This document shows positions 52,993 through 62,800 of a stretch of 64,000 bases of DNA, piece by piece (within the stretch, counting starts at the first letter, position 1; every line of letters begins with the position of its first letter). This DNA comes from Mycteria americana (lineage: Eukaryota; Chordata; Aves; Ciconiiformes; Ciconiidae), in NCBI RefSeq assembly GCF_035582795.1, contig NC_134365.1, positions 210,892,387-210,956,386 on the forward strand. Reading direction: 5' to 3'. The position numbers and the translations under genes are program-made. Below the pieces are notes generated by a model, which saw nothing but the letters and a program-made list of their open reading frames with translations, was not told the origin of the DNA and did not search any database.

Positions 52993-53132
52993 GTGCACTG
53001 GATGGTATCTGCACCCAGCAGTATCTTCCTGATGGGGTGTTCAAAAAGCAGTGCTACAGTATTTCAGCAGCTGGCATCGTTGGTTTTCATGCAGATGTGC
53101 TGGTTAAACTTGGTATTTCTGTTGAAACAAGT
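52993..53132 (+). ncRNA. H/ACA box snoRNA (paralog of 56343-56480)
   Basis: The 5' hairpin closes with GCACTG (52995-53000) paired to CAGTGC. It is followed directly by the H box ACAGTA. The 3' hairpin closes with TTCAGCAG paired to CTGTTGAA. ACA at 53127-53129 sits three bases from the end. Size 140, normal for the class. H/ACA RNAs guide pseudouridylation by dyskerin in the nucleolus. It lies in an intron between candidate exons 52756-52900 and 53241-53288. It shares long blocks with 56343-56480, including TGGTATCTGCACCCAGCA and GGCATCGTTGGTTTTCAT. It probably belongs to the SNORA set hosted by mammalian TAF1D; the exact number is not assigned. Confidence 0.88.
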
Positions 53133-53519
53133 AGATGGAAAGTTTCTTATTGGGAAGCTTGTCAAATACAACATTGAAGAACTGTTATGGGGTAAAAGTA
53201 TAGTTAAATCAATGACCTTGTTCCAAAATATTTCTTAAAGGGGCATTCCTGTGATGTCTGGAACACAGTGGGGAGCTTCTACTTAAGGGTAAGTATTGAG
53301 GAAATAGTTGTTTTTTCCTAGGTGGGGGTAGTTGGATGAGGATCATAAAAACTCAAGTCTTAGCTTTTTGGTTGCCTTTTTACAAAGAAGCAATATTTTA
53401 TTTTGAAACACAACTCCAGGTGCCAGAAGGCAGCAGCTAGTGACATGTTTTTTTAAAGTTAGATGGCTAGGCTTCAAAACCAGAAGCTACTCTACAGACG
53501 TTGTGAAGAGTTAATTGTT

Positions 53520-53652
53520 ATGCCTTGTTATTCAGCAGATAGACACAACTCACTGTGTGTCTGAATTGAAAAACGGGGCTAGAAGAGTAACAGGTTATGC
53601 TTTCCTCACTGTAAAATTAATTGCAGTGGTGACAATGAGACCTGTAACAGGT
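53520..53652 (+). ncRNA. H/ACA box snoRNA
   Basis: The 5' hairpin has an outer stem GCCTTGTT (53522-53529) with AACGGGGC (53572-53579), with G-U pairs. The H box AGAAGA follows at 53581-53586. The 3' hairpin closes with ACAGGT (53590-53595) and ACCTGT (53640-53645). Its upper stem CACTG/CAGTG is separated by two single-stranded pocket sides of 11 bases each, the layout needed for target binding. ACA at 53647-53649 is followed by three bases. It lies in the intron 53289-54158 of the TAF1D tail. The target is not worked out. Confidence 0.72.
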
Positions 53653-54377
53653 TTACTTAGTGGGACAGTTACACAAACATGATCCAAAATGCAGCTCTGT
53701 AAAATCCCAAGGATTAGCTTGTTTTGATGTTTTTGAATTCTGCATCCTGCCTACTAAAGGAAGTAGAATTAGCAGGTAGAGGAAATACATGCAGTGCTGC
53801 ATTCTTGTAGATGGTTTAATAGAGCATATAGAGCATACTTGTAAGCTTAATGGTATGTCATATGTGTTTTCTTTACATCACAGTACCAGCTGGCTGTTAG
53901 GTAACTCCCTTAGTTGTATCGTCTGTGCCACAGTGCTCCAGTTTCTTAAATTGCAGACAGATTTTGTTGATAGTTGTGTGATGGACTGGGCCATGGCTCT
54001 GATTTTTGAAAGAAATGCTTTGTTTTGGCATTAGCATAACTGGACTACAGTATGCCTGCTTCATATTGAGTATAAAAGTACCTAAGTCTTTGTAAATTAC
54101 TAAAATACTGAAGAAACTTGGAACTATTACTCAAATGCAACAATTTATTTCTTTTTAGGAAGTCCACAGGATAGTCCAGTCTGAACTAATGTCTTGGTAA
54201 GTTAGTGTGACAGATTGGTTGTTTTTGTTTTTTTAACCCTTGCCTGTTGCAGGTTAGCTATCTGTCTTTAACTGGCGAGCTGGCTATATTGCTGTTTTTC
54301 TTACTGAGAAGATGCAGTGTTGCTTTAGGAAATGTAAAGAGCTTATCTTCCCCCAAACTTGAGAATGCTGTGAGGAA

Positions 54378-54449
54378 ATTGTTGTGATGATTGGCAAAAT
54401 GTTCAACTGCTCTGAAGAGCATGAGTGAGAATAGCCTTTCTGAACAAAT
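54378..54449 (+). ncRNA. C/D box snoRNA, candidate SNORD5/SNORD6-type
   Basis: C box GTGATGA at 54384-54390, D box CTGA at 54440-54443, and a short terminal stem TTGT/ACAA. The internal D' box CTGA is at 54412-54415. The guide before D' is ATGTTCAACTGCT, complementary to the same 28S rRNA stretch as the C/D RNA at 51199 but shifted by two bases. By the rule of the fifth base from the box, it would methylate the second G in AGCAG of that stretch. It lies in the intron between candidate exons 54159-54196 and 54766-54838. Confidence 0.82.
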
Positions 54450-55406
54450 CTACATGAGCGTCCTTTTCATGTCACTTTATTTTGGGCATCTGTTCTGAGT
54501 ATTTAACAGCAGTGTTTTGTGTCAGTGAGCAAAGATCATGACTGTGTGACTTGCTTTTTAAAATAAACAGAAAATTAAGAAGAGCTGTCAAATTAAATAG
54601 GATAACATTCAGACATTATAGTGGCTTTAAGTGTGATTCCAGGGAGAGAGGCTGTCAGAAATGCCTGTGGTGATTAGAAATCATTTAAGTACTAAGTACT
54701 GCTCTAGGTTCTGCTGGTTTGTGTGCACATACATGTTGGTCTGTAACCTTCTGTTGCCTTTTCAGGTGGTATGTAATGGGAGAAAATGAGAGAAGAAATA
54801 CAGGATGCCATTTCACAGAAATCTGAAGCCCCTTCTAGGTTAGTATGACATCTGAGGTTCTGCATATTCCTTAATGGTTGAAGGGCTCCGGTTTTTAGTG
54901 GCTGGTAGTCTACATCAGATCAAGCTTACTGACTTGTGGAGGGTTTCAGGGACTCATTTCAACACTAAGTTACTGTGTTTTCATGTAGTATTCACTGTCT
55001 GTTAAATGAAGAATTTATTTTAACTTTTGATTTGTCCAAAGAACACTCATACAAATTTCTCAGTCAAAAAGCAGGTAGTCAGCTTAACTGCTTAAACTGA
55101 TAGTTTTACTTCTAAAAGTAAGTTAACACTTAGCAGGAAAGTTATAGGGAAGATTCTGTTTGAGTACAGTTTTGTAGTTAATTCCTTTTCTTGTTTGCCT
55201 TTCAGGTAACATAACTTTTAATGTTAAAATTCTTGCTAATATGAAGGAGTTACTTTATCTTCCCCAAATGTTAGTGTAACATTAGCCTTCCTCCTTCCTC
55301 TAAATGTCTTGAAACAAGTTAAAAAGACACTTGGTAGGATCTGTATGAGATGCCTTTCCAGTCTGCTTGATTTTTATCTATTGTGTTAATTTATAGTATC
55401 AGAAAT

Positions 55407-55538
55407 GGTGAGGTCTATCCCGATAGGATCTCCTCTGTAGGTTCGTGTCGTTGGAAATGCCTCACAGAATAAACTTGTGGTTTCGCTTTACCCATTGAAC
55501 TACCTGTTAGCTCTGTGGGATAAAACTGCAAGACAATG
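55407..55538 (+). ncRNA. H/ACA box snoRNA
   Basis: The 5' hairpin closes with GTGAGG (55408-55413) and CCTCAC (55460-55465). The H box AGAATA follows at once (55466-55471). The 3' hairpin closes with a ten-pair stem CTTGTGGTTT and AAACTGCAAG with two wobble pairs. ACA at 55533-55535 has three bases after it. All spacings fit the class. It ends about 50 bases before the acceptor of the candidate exon at 55591. It is probably one of the SNORA genes of the TAF1D cluster. Confidence 0.87.
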
Positions 55539-56342
55539 ATCTTAATGTAGCATCCTAGGAACCATAATAATGCATTATGTTCTCCTTTAGGTACTGACTT
55601 ACACTTTTGATACAAATGATGAAGTGATTCAAGTGGAAAAGCTTGGTAAGATTTGAAAGGTGTGGTGTGTTTTGAGACTTCAGGTGTAACCAACATATTG
55701 GATTACATGGGCTGAACTTACTTTTCAGCCAGGTTTTTGTGTAGGTACCTGACTTCCAACATTACTTCTTGTGGTTTGAGTTTTCTGGATGGCTTTAAAC
55801 AACCTATTCCCCCTTTGATCACAAAGGAGTGATTCTTTATTTCTTGTTTTGGTGGCTGTAGGTAAGAAGAGACAGCACTGGTGTCTCTCTGAGCTTGAAG
55901 TGACTTCATAAACGTGCTGCATTGTTGTTCTGTGTCAAGTAGATGCTTGATAGTTTTGTACTGAGCAGCAATATTGGGTTTCATGCCTGTAAGTTTCTGA
56001 GTTCAAAGAGTTAATCTGTGAGCAGCTCAGCCAGTTTACTACTATACCATTAAAATTCCTGGCTTCTGTTCTGTAGAATGCAGAGTTTAAAGTAAAACAA
56101 GCAAAATATTCTGGAAGAAGTATAAATCCTTCATGGTAGGAATATCAAAAAACTTAAAAGAATTCTGAAGCTGCTGTTCCTATTAGGTGGAATTCATGGA
56201 GTCTGTTTTCCCTCTTAGTTGCATGGCAGTTTTTGTGAAATGAAGAGTACATCAGTTTAGCTTATCACTAGACACTAACTGGTGCATACAAAAAGCTTGA
56301 ATCTTAAAACGAGCAGTTGTGGATGAGGAACTACTGCAGCTC

Positions 56343-56480
56343 TTGCACTGTATGGTATCTGCACCCAGCAGCATTCTCCTGATGGGATGTTCAAAAAACA
56401 GTGCTAGAGGAGTTCAGCATTTGGCATCGTTGGTTTTCATTCTGCTGTGTCTTAAACCTGGTATTTTTGCTGATACAGTC
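56343..56480 (+). ncRNA. H/ACA box snoRNA (paralog of 52993-53132)
   Basis: The 5' hairpin closes with GCACTGT and ACAGTGC, the H box is AGAGGA, the 3' hairpin closes with TTCAGCA and TGCTGA, and ACA is at 56475-56477 with three bases following. The guide-bearing parts of both hairpins are nearly identical to the copy at 52993, while the stems and H box differ in ways that keep pairing and consensus. It lies in the intron 55646-56602. Tentatively SNORA18/SNORA25-like from memory, not certain. Confidence 0.88.
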
Positions 56481-57126
56481 TTTGTCCTCTTCAGGGATTT
56501 AAGTGTACTTGCTTTCTATTTTCATGTTCCAGTGTGAGAACTGGATACTGGCCTCTGGAACTTGGCAAGTGCATTCAGCTGCCTTTTTTTTTTTTTAAAC
56601 AGGTGCTTTTAGATACAGAAGAATGTGAATTTTGCTGTGTTAAAAGGATTGGCTGTGGAAGATAACATGTTTGACAGGTAAGCACTGAGCTACTTGTCAG
56701 TTCAGATGGTTTTGTGCTACTTTACAGGTTGTGTTAAGTTGGTATGACTCTAGAACATTAAAACCCCAGCAAACTGTTATAGAGAAGTGTAGAAATGACT
56801 AGGCAGTGATCACCCCAGCTTTTGGCAGTATCTGGGCAGGTTGCTTATCTGCAAGTTACTTGTCTGTGTGTATATATACTTTAAATGGATGTCACAGAGT
56901 TATGCAGCAATTTGCAGTGCTAGTTTCTGAAGCAGAGACTGCTATTGGTTGTGAGGAATTTGTCTGTACTTGGAGCTTTTAACAGATTTTTAGGCCTGTT
57001 GGTACACAACTTGGCTTACATATTGGCATGATTGAATGGGTCCTTAACAAGAAAGGACAGGCAACTGGAATATTGGTTTAAGTCCCAGATTTAAGTTGGT
57101 AACAGCAGTGAGAGGAGGAGAGTACC

Positions 57127-57254
57127 TGGTCATTACCAAGGCTGCTAGGATGTTGCTGTTCCTAGTAAGGCGTGGACATGACCGTAAAGCAAGTCCATCA
57201 GACTCTTGAATTGCCACTAAGTCTTAAATGGCACCAAGTCTGCTGGGAATAAAG
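57127..57254 (+). ncRNA. H/ACA box snoRNA, SNORA32-like
   Basis: The 5' hairpin closes with GGTCAT (57128-57133) and ATGACC, with an upper stem CTAGGA/TCCTAG. The H box AAAGCA is at 57186-57191. The 3' hairpin has CAGACT with AGTCTG and an inner TGCCA/TGGCA. The terminal box reads ATA instead of ACA, a rarer accepted variant, followed by three bases. The sequence recalls mammalian SNORA32; this is from memory and tentative. It lies in the intron after candidate exon 56603-56677. Confidence 0.82.
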
Positions 57255-57598
57255 CTTTAGTTGTGGGTGAGACAGTTGCTCCCTTCTGCTGTTAAGATGA
57301 AAGCAAGTTCCTGCTGAGGAGTAGGTATGTGGCTGCATCCTTGGGCACCTCTAACACTTAAGCTACAGAGGAACAAAAGTTCTAGTTAGAACCTTTGTGA
57401 CTTGGACTCCAGAAGCTGCTGTTAAGAGGATGGTGGTTGTGCACGTGGAAGCACATAGGGGAGACAAAAGCCCACTCCATGCAATTTACATCCAACTTCA
57501 GTTTGTTGTAACTCTTCACTGGCACTAACCAAATCTGACTTTAACCCACAGTGTCTGTGACCAAGTCACTGCATCTCTGAGGGGTGAAAAACACTGCC

Positions 57599-57732
57599 TG
57601 AGTGCCACCAAAGCGAGTCTGAAGGTAAGAGTGCTCAGCAAAATTGCTGGTACTAAAAAGAAATTCACGGTCACTTCAAAGAGGGTTTGCATGGCTGGAA
57701 AACCAGCAGCTCTTAACGCGGTGACCACATAT
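57599..57732 (+). ncRNA. Probable H/ACA box snoRNA
   Basis: The 5' hairpin closes with AGTGCC (57601-57606) and GGTACT (57649-57654, one wobble). The H box AAAAGA is at 57656-57661. The 3' hairpin closes with GGTCAC (57669-57674) and GTGACC (57721-57726), with inner AAGAG/CTCTT and GCTGG/CCAGC. ACA directly follows at 57727-57729, then three bases. The 5' hairpin is weaker inside than in the other copies, and it contains a chance donor-like GAAGGTAAGA. The total length of 134 fits. Confidence 0.6.
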
Positions 57733-58764
57733 TGAAATCCTCTGCAGGATGCCGTGGACACTTGGTGTGTGCTATGGTCTATTTATGAGGAGATATGCCT
57801 TATGTAGTGAGGCTTCTTTGAGTGAAAAAGGATGTTTATATCTACTACCCTCAGTGCTTTTTGAGATGCTAATGTAGGGAAGAGGCTGCTCAGTTTCATT
57901 CTGAAACCAGCTGACTTTTGCACATGTGAAGTTGGAGAACAACAGGTTGACACAGTTGTGGCATGAGCAGACTTGTAACTGAAATTCTGCTTCCTTCTCC
58001 CTTGGCAGTGTGATACATATTTCTAGAGCTGTGTGGAAGTCTTGAGTGGATAATCCTGGAACAGCTAGGTGAGGGAGGAAGTGCAGGTGGGAATGTGATG
58101 GGCACTGTGAGTAGTTACAGGAAGCAGAACATTATGATGCCTGGGGAAATGGCATTGGAAATCATGCTTTTGCCCCTCAACAGCTGAGTAAGGGGTATAT
58201 GCATGTGGTACCTGCATTACTGCTTTTATACCAGCAGCATGTCCTAAAATTAAATTGCTTCAGACTAGAGGAAGATGGTGGAGTTCAAATGGCAGTTCAA
58301 GTGGCTTTTCTTTTGAGTAAAAGTGCTAATAGATACTTTTCCTCTCTCAGGTCCTGGTGATGTTGTTCCAAGTCTGCTGCAAGGAACTGCACAGCTCTTC
58401 CAAATAGAGAAGGAACCTGAGCTAGAGTGTTTATTGCAGTAATTTAGAATTAAACATTCATTCTAACTTCCCTTGCTGCTGTGTAAATTGAAAGTAGTGC
58501 ATGTTATTTGGAACCCAGTTCAGAGGCAGAGGAAGCCTTTGCCCTTACCCCTTCCAGTTGTCTTTTGTCCTCCTGGGAGCTGTGGTGGCAAAGCATAGGA
58601 TGGGTGCTTAGCTAGCTCTTCTGCAACACCAAGCAGGTACCTATGTTGTAATTTGACTGGAAGAAGCTGTTATCACTTGGTTTCCCTCACTTCCCTGTCA
58701 CTGGACTCCACTGTGCTAAAGCTCTGGAGAGGTATTTATTCTGTACAGAATGTCACAGCATGCA

Positions 58765-58770
58765 AATAAA
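58765..58770 (+). terminator. Polyadenylation signal, end of the TAF1D extended transcript
   Basis: AATAAA followed by TG-rich sequence about 20-35 bases on. It ends the candidate last exon that starts at 58351. The facing CEP295 transcript ends about 0.8 kb away. Confidence 0.65.
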
Positions 58771-59570
58771 ACTGATGGGTGAAAGCTGCAGCCTGGGTTT
58801 TTTTCCTGTTGCTATACTGTAAGCAAAGAAAGAGGGGCTGAGTAAATCATGGTGGCTGATCCCCTGTGGCTTGCTGGTAGCAAAGTGTAGTCTTGGGTCT
58901 CTTCCCTTCTGATCATTATGAGAAAGGAGCAAGAATATTCATGTGTAAGCCTGAGCTGCCCTTGCAGAACCACAAGGGTGAAGGTGAGAGACTATACATA
59001 GTGTAGCTCTAATCTTTGCATTGTCAAAAGCCTCCACCTCACTTAACTCCACAGAATGCCAAGCTGGTTTTGTCTTTGGCTCTTTACTTAGAAAAGGGGC
59101 AACAAATTGCTTCAGCTACTGTGGTACATGCAACTGCACCACAGACTGAAAAAATCAGTGAAAACAAGCCTAAATTGTAACTAATTGCTCATCAAAAATA
59201 AGCTAAGACTCTTCGCTGCTGTATTTGAAACAGGACCAGATTTAATGCAATTACCCTGCTCTTCCACCTGCTGATAACCACATTCAACTTTATAGCAAAA
59301 GTTGAGCTTTGAATTTGTCCTGATGATGTAATTACTTAGCTCTGCATTAGAGCTCAGGAAACCTGGGTAGAAGAACTACAGTTGGAAGTAGTAACAATGT
59401 AAGGCTGTTACTTACTGTCTTTGCACCTTCAGGTGCTTTAAGATGTACCTCTTGACTGCAGGAACCCACACTTCCTAATCTTAGATCACATAGCACAAAG
59501 AACAGGTTAAAATTTCAGTTTTACAGAATAAATTGTCTTGCATCCTCAGGATTCAGGTCTTAAAGAAAGC

Positions 59571-59576
59571 TTTATT
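59571..59576 (-). terminator. Polyadenylation signal, CEP295
   Basis: TTTATT on the + strand (AATAAA on the gene strand), about 325 bases beyond the CEP295 stop codon at 59897. Confidence 0.65.
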
Positions 59577-59896
59577 TGAAAATGTTTTATACATATATTA
59601 CAAAAGTTAGTATCATCTCCCTTTAAAACACCAGTGCACATCAAGAAAGGCTTTTTACAATGTCAGTCTACTCAGTCTGAGACAAACTGTGTTTAAAGCA
59701 GTAGTTAATCTGCTTCTGTAGTGATCTCACTAAAACCTTAGGTACTAGCCAGATTGTTTACTTAATGGTTTTCCTACAGCTTAAAGCTGAGGATTCTTAG
59801 TGGTTCCTCAATTAACTTAATGAAGTCTGCATGATTCAGTGGTCTCTTGGATTGTACCAAAACTGTAGTGTTCTTTGTCGCTCAGTCTTCTGCCAG

Positions 59897-62800
59897 TCAT
59901 GGTGCTTTCCAAGTCTTCTTGGCTCGTAGTTTTTCCAGCATTTTCTGCAAATAAACCAAACCATGAGACTGTGGTAGTGTAGCTTAAGTGACTATACTAA
60001 AACCAGTGTTAAAAGGTGAGCACAACTGAGGTACTACTCAAGTATAACCTCAGCATCTGTAATGGACAGTACAATGGGTTCAGTTACTGCAACTGCTCCA
60101 AAAAGCCCACAGACTTCAAGGAGAAGGTGTGCTTATTTCTCTTATTTTCTGTTACTGAGGGAATCTGCAAAACAATATAGATAGAGCAGCAATTTATTCC
60201 ACCACAAAAAAAGTTGAGGTGGTCAGTGCTACAGGCAGGGTTTGGGCCTGTGGAAGCCCTAGCAGCAGTCCCAGGCTATCAAGGCTAGCCAGCATTTCCT
60301 TCCTTCCACTTGTCTGAGGTCCAGCAAGGGGACAGGGAGAATGAAGTCCTCTTGTTCAAGCCCCTGTTCTAGGTTCCCAGACAGGATTCTTGGAACCTTA
60401 AATTGAGGTGTGCTCAGCTAGGCAGAATCTTAAGTTACCTAGAATAGCCAAAGCAGCCAGAAAAAGACAGGCTGCCTTATAATGGAAATTCAGTCAAGTC
60501 TGGACTAATAAAAAACCCCCTCACTCTTTTGCCAAGTAGACTTTTTGCTGAACCTAAAGTCACCAGAAATAGTCAGCCTGAGGCAGGCACCCTTTAGAGG
60601 AAATCTCAGCCCCAGGAGTTACTTCACATCATGGTGCTGACAAGGAGGTTCTGAAGTGGGATATGCCAATAGCATCACTCAAAATCCAGACTGGTTTGGT
60701 AGTCTCTGGTTCAGTTGCACTCACACCACAGAACTATGTCTCAATTAATCCACTTAGAAGCTCAGTGAAGTCACAAGAACTAACCCAGTAAGAAGAGCCT
60801 GTCACAGGCTATTACCTTTTGAAACTCTTTAGCCTTTTCTCTGTTTTTAGCATAAGTTTCTTGCCTTGTTTTTTCTTCCTTTCTGATTTTTACTTCTGCA
60901 AGTTGATTATAAAGTCTGTCAAAACAGTAGAAAAAAATGGTATGTTGTCAGGAGGGGGAAGTGGCAAAGCAGGAATAAGTTAACAGGCTTAAAGATTTAT
61001 ACTGTCTCAATTGCTAGAAAATAAAGGAAATTGACTCAGCTCTCCAGTCATCTAGAATCACTTCAAATTCCTCTGTGGCTGCCTGTATCTAACAAACACC
61101 CCATTCAGGAGTTATTAATGGTAACTTGCATATACAAGTGCCCAAGTACAATTCTGAACTTGGTTTCAAGTTGCATCTAGTTTCATGTATTAACTGGCAC
61201 AGCTGCCTTAGCACTGTGAAGTGGGCAGGCTGCCAGTCACATTTCATTTCCTAACAGGTACCTGTCTCAAACAACATCCTCTCCCAGCATTGCGGTGTTA
61301 AGCAGCATTCCCTTAGGGTCCAACTGGACGATCACAAGCTGTGCTCTGTCTGACCAGCAGCTTTCACAAGACACAGATGAACTACTTCTGTTTTTTTAAT
61401 CCAAACTTCTCCCACTTGTGTTCATGCAATACCTTGAAGTACGCTGGTGCATTTCAGTTTCTCCAGACTTCCTGTCCTCTGGAGAAGACACTTTCACTTC
61501 TCCTACTTTCTTCAACTGATTGGCAACTGCACCTTTTTTTCCTTAAAAAAAAAAAGGGGGCAAACATATCTTAAATCTCTAGTCCAGCTAACTCAAAACC
61601 ATGAGAGGGTTCAGAGGTTTTTAAGTGACACTACAAAAAAAGAAACAGGCTAGCAGAAAGGACACAATGGAGATGACACCTTGTGTTGAAAATAAACATT
61701 CGTAGTCTCACTCATTAGGCTGCTGCCTGTACTTGAAGCCAGCCATGCTTCTCAACAGCCAACTTCCAACTCCCCATCAGCAGCCAGTAGAGATCCCTCA
61801 GTTCACTTAATATGGTGGTTCTTTCATAAACAACTATTATTTGCAGAGACAGCCTATGAGCACAAACATGGGCAGACTGTGAAAATATGAAGAGGACCCA
61901 TAAGGGCCCCTACAACACTGAAGAGGTAGCCAGACAGCAGAAAAAAACCCAAAGCTCCCACATCCCTGAGAAAACAAAGAATATCCCAGTCTGCAATAGC
62001 AGAGATGCAACAAATGTGAAATCTGTTCTTCGATATAAAACAGCAACTAAAAGGATGCCTAATGCTACATCTTGTCCTCAGATAAACCTACCAGAGATAA
62101 GAAAAGATTCCTTTTGCCTGCTTAACTTCTCAGACTTTCCTCTTTGAAACTGTTTAGCTTCTGGCTTTTCATTTTTTCTCTCTTTATTTTTTATTTCTTC
62201 TACTCTTTTCAGAGATTTCTGGATGAAGTTCTTCTTTCTTTTTAAAAAAGATTCTTGCAAATTTCCTGGTGTAGAAGCAAACTCCAGCAGCATCACTGTG
62301 AAAGAGAATGAAAAGTCTCAACCTTTCTCACTGCATCAAAAGCATCTTGATGCCTCAAAACATATCAAAGTCCCGAGAAGTCCCTCACATGGTTAAGTTC
62401 TGTTAACTCCTGTCCGTCATGTTACTGCTGTTCATCTTGGACAAAAAAAAATATTTCAATATTTTACTGATGTTCCACACTGTCATCAGAATAGGAAAAA
62501 AAGACAGTCTTTGGCTATGGAGCTTGGGGACTAACAGGAAATAAAAAACAAGTTACATGTAATTACCTGCAGTCTGATGTGATGGGGAGTGACTGTCATT
62601 GGGGCTCCAGGCTTTGGAAGAACTGTCAGGCCTTACAAACACAGAATAATCTGCATCTGGAGCTAGTGGTAAAAATTCTCTCTCCTGTTTCAAAAGGAAT
62701 CGGGGATTGGAAACGCTTAAAATCCACAATAGATTTGAGTGAAGTGGTACTGCTGTACCACCAGCATAGAGCTGATGCAAATAGAAGACCTACTCTTTTG

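Larger units (their letters stand above)
49236..58790 (+). other. TAF1D: Spliced non-coding 3' extension of TAF1D (snoRNA host)
   Basis: After the stop codon the exon runs to a donor at 49437 (ATAAAG before GTGAGT). Further candidate exons with good acceptors and donors: 51404-51455, 52756-52900, 53241-53288, 54159-54196, 54766-54838, 55591-55645, 56603-56677, 58009-58068, and a last exon from 58351 to a poly-A site near 58790. Less sure: an exon starting at 50161, 52330-52434 and 57297-57324. These exons are short, have no shared reading frame and no protein similarity, while structured RNAs lie in the introns between them. That is the usual plan of a snoRNA host transcript. Mammalian TAF1D is known to be such a host. 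Exon calls rest on splice consensus only. Confidence 0.65.

Noticed and set aside
57552-57624. Exon of the TAF1D tail between CCCACAG and GAAGGTAAGA
   Set aside because: Its end falls inside the H/ACA candidate 57599-57732, whose paired stems and boxes explain the sequence better.
58069-58350. H/ACA snoRNA in the last TAF1D tail intron
   Set aside because: Two hairpins exist (CATGC/GCATG and TGGTA/TACCA) but they overlap and lack an H box and a terminal ACA at the right distance.
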